Below are positions 41,650 through 53,519 of a stretch of 64,000 nt of DNA, piece by piece. The DNA comes from Armatimonadota bacterium (lineage in GTDB: Bacteria; Armatimonadota; Fimbriimonadia; Fimbriimonadales; Fimbriimonadaceae): positions 310,001-374,000 of the forward strand of contig JBAXHT010000002.1 in the NCBI GenBank assembly GCA_037138755.1. The letters run 5' to 3'. A program made the translations under genes and the position numbers. Every line of letters begins with the position of its first letter. Position 1 is the first letter of the stretch. The notes beneath the pieces are model-generated. The model had not been told where the DNA came from. It worked only from the letters and a program-made list of their open reading frames with translations, and did not search any database.

Positions 41650-42480
41650 AAACTCGCCGAAAAGCATCGTTCTCTGCCGGGCAGCACCTTCGAACAAGAA
41701 ATAGATCATGGGTGCAACCGTGAGCCCAATTGGTATCAATTCGATGCCTGGCATCTGCGCCAGCTTGGAAAGATACACCATGCCAATCTGCAATAGGCAG
41801 ACAATGGCAAAGGTCGGCCAAAGCCCCCTTGTTGTTAAGCGAGTAGGGCCAACCACCGGCCAATCCTCAATCTTTGGGATACCTGCCAGAACAGTCTGCC
41901 GTCGATTTTCTGACGTGAGCATAGGAGCAAGTGCCTCTCGAATATCCCTCCCTGGTTGCCACAAAAAGAGCTGAATCCCGTCCCTAGACGTTATGCACGC
42001 CACGGGTTGAACTCTGTTTTCGATCATGACCGAGCCAAATTCGATCCCAGTCCCAATGTGCTCTATCAACAAACGGTGCTTTGCATCGATCCGAAAGCAG
42101 TCTGTACCAGACTGCTTTAAACATCCGTAACCAACCCAGCCCTTCTGTTGCCCCAATAGCATGGTGTTCTGCATACCGAAAGAGTAGAAGAGAGGCACAC
42201 CTTCGTCACAGGACTGCACGACATCCCAGGTATGGCGTTCGCCCCGATGTAAAGCGTAGAGCAGAGCGCCAAAAGTACAGATTACAAGGGGGAGTCCTAT
42301 TGCGCCTCTGGAATCGCCCTTTGGAATCTGTTGAATGATGAAACCAGAAATCAACGATAGGATGATAAATGCCACCATCCCATATGCCAGATACCTCAGG
42401 GAACCCGGTGCAGTAAACATAACTAGCGCGGCCCGCTCTTCTCTTGTCTTCCAGCTGACACGAGCACTGCAAAATTTCAT
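41605..42480 (-). CDS. Membrane protein of unknown function (291 aa)
   Basis: Start at ATG 42480, overlapping the SGNH hydrolase stop by 4 bases (ATGA). Two N-terminal helices (YLAYGMVAFIILSLISGFII, LPLVICTFGALLYAL) are followed by a soluble domain and two C-terminal helices (TFAIVCLLQIGMVYL, LIPIGLTVAPMIYFLF). No family is recognised. Its C-terminal tail, ERQVVAHDLERLA, is the same as that of the unrelated acyltransferase 1.4 kb away and is antisense to the pseudogene. Confidence 0.6.
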   Translation of the reverse strand: MKFCSARVSWKTREERAALVMFTAPGSLRYLAYGMVAFIILSLISGFIIQQIPKGDSRGAIGLPLVICTFGALLYALHRGERHTWDVVQSCDEGVPLFYSFGMQNTMLLGQQKGWVGYGCLKQSGTDCFRIDAKHRLLIEHIGTGIEFGSVMIENRVQPVACITSRDGIQLFLWQPGRDIREALAPMLTSENRRQTVLAGIPKIEDWPVVGPTRLTTRGLWPTFAIVCLLQIGMVYLSKLAQMPGIELIPIGLTVAPMIYFLFEGAARQRTMLFGEFLERQVVAHDLERLA

Positions 42481-43106
42481 TTCAAATTCGGCGCAAGAAT
42501 CTTCGTCCAGATTGCATAGCCTTTGGCGTTCATATGGAGCATATCGCCGAGGAATAGGGACTCGTCGGGGCGGCCGTCGGCGTTGAGCATTGCATCCCAA
42601 CAAGAGACGAAACCTGTTCGAGGCTGAGTTGCCAGAAAGTCTTTGATCAGGTGGTTGCCATAGGTGTATTTGGCCCTTAGGTGCCAACGCGCTGGACTAG
42701 GCTTCATTGCGCAGTAGAGGATATCGGTTCCGGGAAGCTCCTTACGAGTAAGGTCAAAGAACTTCTTAAAGTTCTCGAAGACTGCGTACGCCGGAGTGGT
42801 TCCGCCAGCGAGGTCATTTTCGCCGCAGTAAATCACGATTTGTTTGGGTTTGTAGGCGGTGAAGACCTTGTAGTCGCGGATCAAATTTCCGAGTCCAGAG
42901 CCACCGTAGGCGCGATTAAAAACGCCTTTTCCTGGAAAAGCACTTTCCATCGTCTTCCAATTTGTGAACGTCGAAGAACCGATAAAGAGGATCCTGCCGG
43001 AGCCTGGCGGGTTCTTTTGATCGAGGGCAGCCCAACGATCGAGATCTGCTTGATAGACATAGGACTTCTGGCTTAGGAAGGTACAGATAAGCAGCGCGGT
43101 ATTCAT
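42477..43106 (-). CDS. SGNH/GDSL-type hydrolase
   Basis: A 209-residue esterase-like protein. The blocks are RILFIGSSTFTNW (nucleophile Ser), FNRAYGGSGLGNLI (Gly), IYCGENDLAGG (Asn) and FLGDMLHMNAKGYAIW (Asp-His). This matches deacetylases and esterases that act on acylated sugars or lipids. A weak N-terminal hydrophobic stretch may export it. With the acyltransferase-3 gene just upstream it would form an acylation/deacylation pair for surface glycans; this is inferred. Confidence 0.85.
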   Translation of the reverse strand: MNTALLICTFLSQKSYVYQADLDRWAALDQKNPPGSGRILFIGSSTFTNWKTMESAFPGKGVFNRAYGGSGLGNLIRDYKVFTAYKPKQIVIYCGENDLAGGTTPAYAVFENFKKFFDLTRKELPGTDILYCAMKPSPARWHLRAKYTYGNHLIKDFLATQPRTGFVSCWDAMLNADGRPDESLFLGDMLHMNAKGYAIWTKILAPNLK

Positions 43107-43131
43107 CGAACTTCACGTACGAAAACTTGAA

Positions 43132-44175
43132 TCAATCAGCACGAGGCTGGGCAAACTTCTTTCCGAGTTCTAGTCCGGTTTTCTCGATCAGAGTGTAGCC
43201 AAGAAAACCAGCCAAGATCGATAAGCCAACCTGAATCGACACCTTAGCATATGGATTCTCACCACCTGACACGAAGTGAAGAACCAGGCCGTGGAGAAGG
43301 TAAATCGAGTAGCTCCAAACTCCTAGCTTGTTCAGCCACATTGGATACTTGAGCTCCTTGAACTTAGTCAGTAACCAGAACACGACAAATCCAGATAGAG
43401 CGCTGATAATGGCGCAGGCCTTTGTTGGCTGGATATCTTGCGGGGAGAGTCGATGATCACGATAGTTAAGAAGTGCTGAGATTGTGACCACAGCAAAGTT
43501 AGCGACCAACCAGGCGGCTAGCTCCTGTTGAGAGATGTCACCGGCTTTTGCGCGATAGAACAGGAGTCCACCCAGAATCGAAGTGAACACTGCGATGGCT
43601 CCCGCTGGGAATCTAATGTGTAGAAGGACTGGAAAAATGACACCGACGGCTAAAAACAAAGCAAGCAAGACACCGACGATCAGTCGAGTGTTACTGAGAA
43701 ATCCAATTGCAAACGCGATGGATATCCCGATGTAAAGAAGCATTTCAACGCCCAAGGTCCAAGAAACGGCGCTTGTCGACGGAATTCCCACGAAGTCCTG
43801 AAGAAGCGACAAGTTGCCAATGAGATGCTTGAGATTCATAGGATTGTACTGAGTGTGCATGTTAACGCCAAGCAGTATCAAAACACTCACTAGCACCACT
43901 TGAAAGATGTAAAGCGGGCCGAGACGCCAAAACCGACCAACCCAAAATGATTTCAAGCTCTTTCGGCGCTCTAGGCTGTGAGGCACAATGTAGCCGCTCA
44001 CGAAGAAGAAGAGCACAACCCCAAATCGTCCAGGACTCCACAGCGTCGAAAACAAGTCAGGAGCCCACGCAAAGGCTCCCCACACAGAGTGTTGCAAGAC
44101 GACCGCTATTGAAGCTATTCCACGCGCTGCATCCAGAAAAGCCCATCTTTCAGCAGTTGCGGTAGGGGCGGTCAT
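43132..44175 (-). CDS. Acyltransferase-3 family membrane protein
   Basis: A 347-residue polytopic acyltransferase with AFLDAARGIASIAVVLQHSVWG at the start (catalytic His), FFFVSGYIVPHSLERRKS and RFWRLGPLYIF. TAAACT (44184-44189) is 8 bases before the ATG and lies between the rRNA terminator and the gene, so it has its own leaderless promoter. The SGNH hydrolase gene follows 25 bases downstream. Confidence 0.92.
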   Translation of the reverse strand: MTAPTATAERWAFLDAARGIASIAVVLQHSVWGAFAWAPDLFSTLWSPGRFGVVLFFFVSGYIVPHSLERRKSLKSFWVGRFWRLGPLYIFQVVLVSVLILLGVNMHTQYNPMNLKHLIGNLSLLQDFVGIPSTSAVSWTLGVEMLLYIGISIAFAIGFLSNTRLIVGVLLALFLAVGVIFPVLLHIRFPAGAIAVFTSILGGLLFYRAKAGDISQQELAAWLVANFAVVTISALLNYRDHRLSPQDIQPTKACAIISALSGFVVFWLLTKFKELKYPMWLNKLGVWSYSIYLLHGLVLHFVSGGENPYAKVSIQVGLSILAGFLGYTLIEKTGLELGKKFAQPRAD

Positions 44176-44192
44176 TGAAGAAGAGTTTACAC

Positions 44193-44217
44193 AAAAAAAG
44201 ACTCCCTTTCGGGAGCC
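44193..44217 (-). terminator. Rho-independent terminator of the 23S-5S operon
   Basis: On the minus strand GGCTCCC-GAAA-GGGAGTC is followed directly by seven T. It lies just downstream of 5S rRNA and only about 18 bases before the start of the acyltransferase gene. Confidence 0.9.
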
Positions 44218-44230
44218 TTCTTACATATTA

Positions 44231-44348
44231 ACCGGGCGACAAGCCTTTCTCGCGGCACCCTGCGGTGCAACTACCTCAGCCAAGACGTAGCTTAACTGCT
44301 GTGTTCGGAATGGGAACAGGTGTTTCCTACGCTTTATGACCACCCGGA
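44231..44348 (-). rRNA. rrf: 5S ribosomal RNA
   Basis: About 118 bases on the minus strand. It carries the conserved segment CCTGTTCCCATTCCGAACACAGCAGTTAAGC, and its ends pair (CCGGGTGG with TCGCCCGG). It follows 23S after a ~90-base spacer and precedes the terminator. Confidence 0.95.
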
Positions 44349-44388
44349 AAGTGGTAGGGATATTCGATTGTAATAACCGAAGCCCTTT

Positions 44389-44440
44389 GAGAGCCGCACA
44401 TGAAACAAGAAGCACATCGAGTAACTTTATAAGAGCTGCG
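44389..44440 (-). other. 3' arm of the 23S processing stalk
   Basis: Bases 44389-44440 are nearly the reverse complement of 47391-47450 (for example CTCGATGTGCTTCTTGTTTC against CTCGATGCGCTTCTTGTTTC in the right-hand arm). The two arms extend the 23S end helix by more than 50 bp and would be cut by RNase III. Confidence 0.75.
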
Positions 44441-47390
<2,950 letters not shown>

Positions 47391-47450
47391 CGCAGCGCTT
47401 ATAGAGTTGCTCGATGCGCTTCTTGTTTCGCTATGCGGCTTTCAAAGAAC
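47391..47450 (-). promoter_or_regulatory. 5' processing-stalk arm with boxA
   Basis: This segment pairs with 44389-44440 across the 23S gene. GTTCTTTGAA (complement of 47441-47450) matches the boxA antitermination element of rRNA leaders, which recruits the NusB-S10 complex. Confidence 0.65.
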
Positions 47451-47544
47451 TTCTTCTTCGAGTGAGAATTGTGCTAAGATTTCTCTTCAGCGCCCTTCTC
47501 TCTCTGTTTCGCTTTTCGTTTTTTCAACTCAGCGACAAACAGAA

Positions 47545-47573
47545 ATGATACCAGCGGCCACCTCGATTGTCAA
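47545..47573 (-). promoter_or_regulatory. rRNA (23S-5S) promoter
   Basis: TTGACA (47568-47573) and TATCAT (47545-47550) are 17 bases apart on the minus strand, a near-consensus sigma-70 promoter. An AT-rich stretch upstream (TTTTTTCAAAGAAATGTTAATC) could be an UP element. It explains why 23S-5S can be made without a 16S gene in front. Confidence 0.85.
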
Positions 47574-47865
47574 CACCTGATTAACATTTCTTTGAAAAAA
47601 GATGCTTCTTGGCTCGCTGACGCGTCTTGTATCTTTTGGCTGTCAACCATTCTCTCAGTAGGGAGCAGGTTCAAAACACCGTATTTTGCAGTCAGCTTTC
47701 ATTGGTTCTGCGTCTGAAGCGGGATAGAGTGCCGCTCACACCTATATTGAGGTAACGCATGGAGACTCCTTGTGCACACTCGGGCAAGTCCGCTCCGGAT
47801 GCTCTCTTCAACGTCACTTCCATACGGGGATTCAGCCCGAACCACGGCACGGTACACTGCACTCA
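47574..47865. other. Gap between the rRNA promoter and mfd
   Basis: No gene or tRNA is seen. The left end holds the AT-rich region upstream of the rRNA promoter. TACACT (47853-47858), 7 bases before the mfd ATG, is the mfd -10 box. A reading frame open from 47770 upstream of mfd has no leader signal and is not taken as part of the gene. Confidence 0.5.
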
Positions 47866-50800
47866 ATGCGCGTTGCCGATTGGGCTCGACTCATCGCAGC
47901 TTCGGAATCCTTTCAGGAACCGTTCGATCTTCTCTCCGAATCCGTTGTGTGGAACAGCGTGCCGTCGGAAGCTCGAGCGGTGTTTGTTGGCGCATCCTAT
48001 CTCCGAAATCCCCGCAAGATGCTTGTCGTAACGGCATCTTACGACCGTGCCCTCGCCTGGCAAGCCAAACTTGAGCTCAGCGGAGTACCGCATTCTGATA
48101 TCCATCAACTGCCTAGCGGTAACTCGGCACTCTTTGAGGATGCAACTCCAGAGCAAATCGCCCTCTCTGATCGACTCGGAGCGCTAAGATCTCTTGCCGA
48201 AGCCGGACCAAAGATCGTCATCGCCTCTCCACAAGCCGCGCTAGAGCGAACGATTCCCTCGGATCTGCTTCTCGATTCCTTCATCACCATCCGTTCTGGC
48301 GAGACTCTGGACCCGGATGACGTCGTTGACACTCTGAAAAAACTCGGCTACGAACTCCAAGAGCCCGTCCGTCTCCCCGGAGGCTATAGCAAGCGCGGCG
48401 GAATCATTGACGTTTGGCCCAGCGGCTATGAACAGCCAATTCGAATCGAATGGTTCGACACCGAAGTTGAATCCGTCCGCTCGTTCGACGCTGGTTCCCA
48501 ACGCTCGACCGGCATCGTCCCCGCGCTTCAACTCGCACCGTCTCGCGAAGTTCTGTTTTGTGGCGACGAAAACGAGATTCGAGACTCGATTCTCTATCAG
48601 TTAGAGCGAGAAGTGGGTGGCATCGAGGACGAAGAAGCGGCCGCCAGATTAGAAGAGCTTGTTTCGGCCGACGCCGAACATTTCGCCGCAAGACAGTTCT
48701 TTGACCGAATGGAGCTTTATCGCCCTCTTCTCTTCCCAGATTCTGGTTGCGCGATCGACCTTCTCATCGAAGACGGCGACACCCTAATCCTCGACGAGCC
48801 GCTAGAGCTCGAAGCAATCGGAAACCGTGCGGAAGAAGAACTCGGCCAAGCCCTCGCCGCCCGAGCCGCGCGTGGTGAAATCCTCCACGCCACCGCAAAC
48901 GATTTTTTCCTCCCGGTGGAGCACCTGGACTCCTGCGCCTGCAAGTGGGTCTTGACGGCGATGAACGACAAGCCGAACTGGCTTGAAGCAAAGTCCGAGT
49001 ATGACCTAGGCGGAGCCTCGCTCGAACCGTACCGTGGGCGAGCAGACGCACTGGCTCAAACAATGAAAACCTGGCGAGAGCAAAACTTGACCGTCGTTTT
49101 CACCACGGACCAGCCTAATCGGGCGAAATCAGTTCTCAGCCAGATCGACCTGTACCCCCAAGAATCCGCGCCGGAAGCAACGGCAGAAAAGCCGTGGGGT
49201 GAACCCAGCGGTCACCTTGTCAACGGAAACCTCGGCGGAGGATTCATTCTCCCAAACCACAACCTCGTCATCATCTCCGATGCCGAGCTTTTCGGGGTCG
49301 CCCGTCTCAAACTCCCGCAGCGCAGATTCCAAGAAGGCGCTCCGGTGACGACGGTTCTTGACCTAAAACCTGGCGACTACATCGTTCACATCAACTTCGG
49401 AATTGGCGTGTTCCGTGGACTCACTCGTCGCGAAGTCGAAGGGGTCGAAAAGGAGTTCCTTTTCATTGAGTACGCGGCGCCCGACAAACTGTTTGTCCCG
49501 GCGGATCAACTCGACAGAATTCAGAAATACCTCAATCCGGGGGATGACAATCCCAAACTCAACCGGTTAACAGGGGGTGAATGGCAGCGGACCCTGGGAA
49601 AAGCGAAGGAGGAGGCTCGGGCGTTCGCCCGGGACCTCGTGAAACTGTACGCAGTTCGGAAAGACGTCCAACGTACACCCTACGGGGCGGACACTCCATT
49701 CCAGACGGAAATGGAACAGACCTTCCCGTGGGTGGAGACTCCGAGTCAGCTGAGGGCGATTCGGGAAGCGAAGAATGACATGATGCAGCCGTATCCGATG
49801 GATCGGCTGGTATGCGGCGATGTCGGGTTTGGAAAGACCGAGGTTGCAATCCGAATCGCGTTTAAGGCGATTCAGTCCGGGCGTCAGGTTGCGATACTTT
49901 GCCCGACAACGATTCTTTCTGAGCAGCATCACCGCAACTTCGTTGACCGACTAGGTTCCTTCGGCACCCGGATCGGGTTGATCAACCGCTATACCCACAC
50001 TAGCGAGAGGCGCGAGATCATTGAAGGGCTAAAGAACGGCTCGATCGAGATGGTCATCGGCACCCACGCATTGCTGGGCAAAGAGATTCAGTTTAAAAAC
50101 CTAGGGATGGTAGTCATTGACGAAGAGCAGAAGTTTGGCGTCAAGCAGAAAGAGATGCTCAAGGAGCTTCGAACCGAAGTCGATGTTTTGACACTTTCCG
50201 CTACCCCGATTCCCAGAACGCTCAGCATGGCGCTGATGGACATTCGGCAGATGTCCACCATCAACGATCCACCTCCGGGGCGTCTTCCGGTGCGAACCTT
50301 TGTGCGACAGTACTCGAGCGAAGTCGTGCGTGAGGCGATTCTGCGCGAACTTGCTCGCGGTGGTCAGGTGTTCTATGTTTACAACCGAGTCGACTCCATC
50401 GAACACGTGGCCGAGAAGCTCCGGAAGCTCGTCCCCACCGCCCGAATCGGCGTCGGCCACGGCCAGATGAACGAGAAGGAGCTCGAACCGATCATGGTTG
50501 GGTTCATCAAGGGCGAGATTGATATTCTCCTTTCCACCACCATCGTTGAAAGTGGAATCGACATCGCGAACGCAAACACTCTCATCATCGAGAACGCCGA
50601 TCGACTGGGCTTGGCTCAGCTCTATCAGCTTCGCGGTCGAGTCGGTCGCTCCGACCGACAAGCCTATTCCCTCTTCTTGTACAACCGAAACTTGGACGCC
50701 AGCTTTATCGCGGCCAGACAAAAGCAGGAAGAAGCTTCTGGCGAGACTCGGAAGAAGAAAACCATGTCCGAGGGTGCCCTCGCGCGGCTGCAAGCTCTCC

Positions 50801-51486
50801 AAGAGTTCTCGTCGCTGGGCTCAGGCTACTCGCTTGCGTTCCGCGACCTTCAGATTCGTGGCGCGGGTGAGCTGATCGGAGCGAAGCAGAGCGGAACGAT
50901 GCTTCAGATCGGTTACGAGCTTTACACTCAGCTCATCAACGAGGCGGTTGCGTCGCTCAAAACTAGCGTTGACGGTCAGCCGATCACCTCCGATACCGCC
51001 CGTGACCCGCTTGAGGCCCTCACTCCGCTGCCCACATTTGAGATTCCAGTCGTTGCGATGCTGCCGGAGAGCTACATCAACGAGCAAGCTCAACGGCTCT
51101 TCTACTACCAGCAGATGATGTCCTCCAGGGACCAAGCCAGGCTCGGCGAAGTGCAAAGCGAGATTGAAGACCGCTACGGCAAACCGCCGTCTCCGGTTTC
51201 GAACGCATTTGCCGTGATGTCGCTGCGAATCCGTGGGAAGAAGCTGGGCATCGAGAAGGTCGACGCGCGCCAGGGGCGGGTTGCACTAACGTTTAAGAAC
51301 CTCGAAGACGTTCCGCCAAGGTTGTTCGTTTTGTTACCAAAGACCTTGCAAGGCTCGCACAATACACGCGACGCCTTCCTCTTTCCGTTCACCGGTGATC
51401 CGATTTTGGCAGTTGAGGCTCTGTTGAATGCCGTTGAGAAGTGCCTTCAGCAGATCGAGGAGTCGAGGATGGCACTCAACGTATGA
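47866..51486 (+). CDS. mfd: Transcription-repair coupling factor
   Basis: A 1206-residue Mfd, the translocase that removes stalled RNA polymerase and recruits UvrA. The N-terminal UvrB-like domains (KRGGIIDVWPSGYEQPIRIEWFD) are followed by the polymerase-binding CarD-like domain (LKPGDYIVHINFGIGVFRGLTRREVEG, ~500) and the RecG-like helicase. Walker A is CGDVGFGKTE (~650), DEEQKFGV is motif II, and SATPIPRTLSMALMDIRQMS and RGRVGRSDRQAYS follow. TACACT sits 7 bases before the ATG at 47866. The prepilin gene overlaps its stop by 4 bases. Confidence 0.97.
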   Translation: MRVADWARLIAASESFQEPFDLLSESVVWNSVPSEARAVFVGASYLRNPRKMLVVTASYDRALAWQAKLELSGVPHSDIHQLPSGNSALFEDATPEQIALSDRLGALRSLAEAGPKIVIASPQAALERTIPSDLLLDSFITIRSGETLDPDDVVDTLKKLGYELQEPVRLPGGYSKRGGIIDVWPSGYEQPIRIEWFDTEVESVRSFDAGSQRSTGIVPALQLAPSREVLFCGDENEIRDSILYQLEREVGGIEDEEAAARLEELVSADAEHFAARQFFDRMELYRPLLFPDSGCAIDLLIEDGDTLILDEPLELEAIGNRAEEELGQALAARAARGEILHATANDFFLPVEHLDSCACKWVLTAMNDKPNWLEAKSEYDLGGASLEPYRGRADALAQTMKTWREQNLTVVFTTDQPNRAKSVLSQIDLYPQESAPEATAEKPWGEPSGHLVNGNLGGGFILPNHNLVIISDAELFGVARLKLPQRRFQEGAPVTTVLDLKPGDYIVHINFGIGVFRGLTRREVEGVEKEFLFIEYAAPDKLFVPADQLDRIQKYLNPGDDNPKLNRLTGGEWQRTLGKAKEEARAFARDLVKLYAVRKDVQRTPYGADTPFQTEMEQTFPWVETPSQLRAIREAKNDMMQPYPMDRLVCGDVGFGKTEVAIRIAFKAIQSGRQVAILCPTTILSEQHHRNFVDRLGSFGTRIGLINRYTHTSERREIIEGLKNGSIEMVIGTHALLGKEIQFKNLGMVVIDEEQKFGVKQKEMLKELRTEVDVLTLSATPIPRTLSMALMDIRQMSTINDPPPGRLPVRTFVRQYSSEVVREAILRELARGGQVFYVYNRVDSIEHVAEKLRKLVPTARIGVGHGQMNEKELEPIMVGFIKGEIDILLSTTIVESGIDIANANTLIIENADRLGLAQLYQLRGRVGRSDRQAYSLFLYNRNLDASFIAARQKQEEASGETRKKKTMSEGALARLQALQEFSSLGSGYSLAFRDLQIRGAGELIGAKQSGTMLQIGYELYTQLINEAVASLKTSVDGQPITSDTARDPLEALTPLPTFEIPVVAMLPESYINEQAQRLFYYQQMMSSRDQARLGEVQSEIEDRYGKPPSPVSNAFAVMSLRIRGKKLGIEKVDARQGRVALTFKNLEDVPPRLFVLLPKTLQGSHNTRDAFLFPFTGDPILAVEALLNAVEKCLQQIEESRMALNV

Positions 51487-52136
51487 AACGAGCCTTTACG
51501 TTGATCGAACTCCTCGTAGTCATCGCGATCATCGCCATACTTGCCGCAATCCTCTTCCCTGTCTTCAGCCAAGCCAAAGCTGCTGCGAAACGTGCCGCCT
51601 GTCTGAGCAACATGCGACAGATTGGTATCGGTTTCAATCTCTACCTGAACGACGCCGACGATCGATTCCCGGATCGCCGCGACATCAAAGCCATCGGGTA
51701 CCGCCCCTGGTCGTCCTGGCCACCTAGCGACCCGAGGGCCGGATGGGTGATGCCTCTTCTCGATCCCTATCTCAAAAACCGGGACATTTGGACCTGTCCG
51801 ATGCTTCAACAGGAGCAAGCCATCCAAATCCGCCAGCAGGAGTCGACATATTGGATGTGGCGATTCGACCGAACGACCGACCCCGTGGATCTCGATAATT
51901 TCTGGGGCAAGACCCCGGATCAAGCGGCAGAAGACGCTAAGAACGCCAACAACCCGACGATTGGCGCCCCGCAAGGCGTCTCCGAGGTTGAACTGCTGGT
52001 GGACCCCTACTTCCCCAAGACCATTTCCACCGTCGCCATCGCTCTGCGAGGCAAAACGCCCCATGCGGGCGGACGCAATCGCCTTTTCCTCGATCTCCAC
52101 GCCAAGTGGATTCGAGACATCAGAACAAATCCATGA
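51483..52136 (+). CDS. Type II secretion-like prepilin (DUF1559-like)
   Basis: A 217-residue prepilin. The leader MKRA is cut before FTLIELLVVIAIIAILAAILFPVFSQAKAAAKRAACLSNMRQ, the methylated hydrophobic N-terminus shared by the many pseudopilin-like proteins of Armatimonadota and Planctomycetes. The cut would follow Ala, where Gly is more usual. The C-terminal domain (KTPHAGGRNRLFLDLHAKWI) has the 'H-x-G-x-x-N-x-x-F-x-D-G-H' type ending. Start overlaps mfd and stop overlaps thpR by 4 bases each. Confidence 0.9.
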   Translation: MKRAFTLIELLVVIAIIAILAAILFPVFSQAKAAAKRAACLSNMRQIGIGFNLYLNDADDRFPDRRDIKAIGYRPWSSWPPSDPRAGWVMPLLDPYLKNRDIWTCPMLQQEQAIQIRQQESTYWMWRFDRTTDPVDLDNFWGKTPDQAAEDAKNANNPTIGAPQGVSEVELLVDPYFPKTISTVAIALRGKTPHAGGRNRLFLDLHAKWIRDIRTNP

Positions 52137-52678
52137 ATCGACTCTTTCTAGCCCTCGAACCCTCGTCCCTTGTCCGTCGCGCCATTGCCGACTGGCAACC
52201 CAAGCCGCACGAGAAGCTTGACCGACAAGGAATGCGCTGGGCGAAGTCTGATAAGTACCATGTCACCTTGCTCTTCCTCGGCGATCTCCCAGTGGAGCAA
52301 GTCAAAGAAGAAGCCGAAGAGCTGGTCGGTAAAGCAACGGCTCCGCGACTCCACATCGGCCGCCTCACTGGACTCCCCGACAACAAACGCCCCGGCGTCC
52401 TCGCCCTCGAAGTTTCCGATTCAACCGGATCCCTCGCCCCCCTCCAAACCAGCCTGCAAATAGCTCTGCTAGGCACCGAAGACGAGTACACACCCCATCT
52501 CATCCTCAGCCGGATGAAGCCCGCGAGCACAAAGCTCGGCCATAAGCTCCGTGACTACATTCACAGCGGGGAGCACCCGGAGGACTTAGAATGGACCCCC
52601 GAAGCCGCCACCCTGTTCAACTCACTACCGGACGGAAGTTACGAGCTGATCGCTCGATTCGAGTTCAAAAGGGTGTAA
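52133..52678 (+). CDS. thpR: RNA 2',3'-cyclic phosphodiesterase
   Basis: A 181-residue member of the 2H phosphoesterase family (LigT/ThpR), acting on RNA ends with 2',3'-cyclic phosphate. The first HxTx motif is KYHVTLLFLG at residue 43. The second reads YTPHLILSR, so the expected Thr is Ile (codon ATC). Start overlaps the prepilin stop (ATGA). The change in the second motif may reduce or alter activity. Confidence 0.88.
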   Translation: MNRLFLALEPSSLVRRAIADWQPKPHEKLDRQGMRWAKSDKYHVTLLFLGDLPVEQVKEEAEELVGKATAPRLHIGRLTGLPDNKRPGVLALEVSDSTGSLAPLQTSLQIALLGTEDEYTPHLILSRMKPASTKLGHKLRDYIHSGEHPEDLEWTPEAATLFNSLPDGSYELIARFEFKRV

Positions 52679-52688
52679 GATTCGTCAC

Positions 52689-53519
52689 ATGCCGTTCTCT
52701 CGACGAGACCTTCTCGCCAAACTCTCCGCCGCCGGGGCAGGAACCCTGCTCGGGGGACTTTTTGCTTCTCGCTCCAATGCCCAGCATGTTGGCTATGACG
52801 ATACTCCGATGTTGCCTGGCGGGCACTGGCGGGTCCACGATAGCAAGCGACCTCAGCCAAAGGTTGTTACCCCTGGAGCAGCTTACGGTCAGCCTCCTTC
52901 AGACGCCAAAGTGCTTTTCAGCGGCGGGAATATGAATGAGTGGAAGGGCGGTCCTTGGACCGTTACCAACGAGTACTTTGAAGTCAAGCGGGGCACCGGA
53001 TCGGTTCAGACTCTTGGCGAGTTTGGAGATTGTCAACTGCACGTCGAGTTCTGCGAACCAGCAGAACCGAAAGGCGATAGCCAGGGCCGAGGAAACTCGG
53101 GAATCTTCCTCATGGGTCGCTACGAAGTCCAGGTGTTGGATGCCTACAATAACCCAACTTACGCGGACGGGATGACCGGCTGCGTGTATGGTCAAACGGC
53201 TCCCCTCGTTAACGCTTGCCGAAAACCAGGCGAATGGCAGACCTATGACATCATCTTCGTCGCTCCAAGGTTCAAGGACGGCAAATTGGATACCCCGGCA
53301 TACGTCACAGTGTTCCTCAATGGAATCTTGGTTCAGCACTCAACTCCTCTCATCGGCGAAACGCTACACCGACAAGTCGGCTTTTACACTCCGCACGGAC
53401 CGAAGGGGCCGATTACGTTGCAGGATCACGGCGACCCGGTCCGCTACCGAAACATCTGGATTCGCGAAGTAGGACCTCATGACGAGCTACGACACCGGCA
53501 GACCTGGGAAATCGGTTAG
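52689..53519 (+). CDS. DUF1080 (3-keto-disaccharide hydrolase-like) protein with Tat signal
   Basis: A 276-residue exported protein. MPFSRRDLLAKLSAAGAGTLLGGLFASRSNA is a twin-arginine signal peptide. The DUF1080 beta-sandwich follows: VLFSGGNMNEWKGG, YFEVKRGTGSVQTLGEFGDCQLHVEFCEP, GRGNSGIFLMGRYEVQVLDAYNN and GPITLQDHGDPVRYRNIWIREV. The family is linked to glucoside degradation. TAAGAT 52676-52681, which includes the thpR stop, lies 7 bases before the ATG. Its stop overlaps that of trmFO on the other strand. Confidence 0.85.
   Translation: MPFSRRDLLAKLSAAGAGTLLGGLFASRSNAQHVGYDDTPMLPGGHWRVHDSKRPQPKVVTPGAAYGQPPSDAKVLFSGGNMNEWKGGPWTVTNEYFEVKRGTGSVQTLGEFGDCQLHVEFCEPAEPKGDSQGRGNSGIFLMGRYEVQVLDAYNNPTYADGMTGCVYGQTAPLVNACRKPGEWQTYDIIFVAPRFKDGKLDTPAYVTVFLNGILVQHSTPLIGETLHRQVGFYTPHGPKGPITLQDHGDPVRYRNIWIREVGPHDELRHRQTWEIG

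Noticed and set aside
44341-44440. tRNA gene in the 23S-5S spacer
   Set aside because: The spacer can fold only as the processing stalk; no cloverleaf or TTCGA loop is seen.
47770-47865. Extra 32 residues at the N-terminus of Mfd
   Set aside because: The residues are not Mfd-like, and TACACT is 7 bases before the ATG at 47866.
50101-50802. 233-codon minus-strand frame inside mfd
   Set aside because: It is a shadow of the conserved helicase motifs of mfd.
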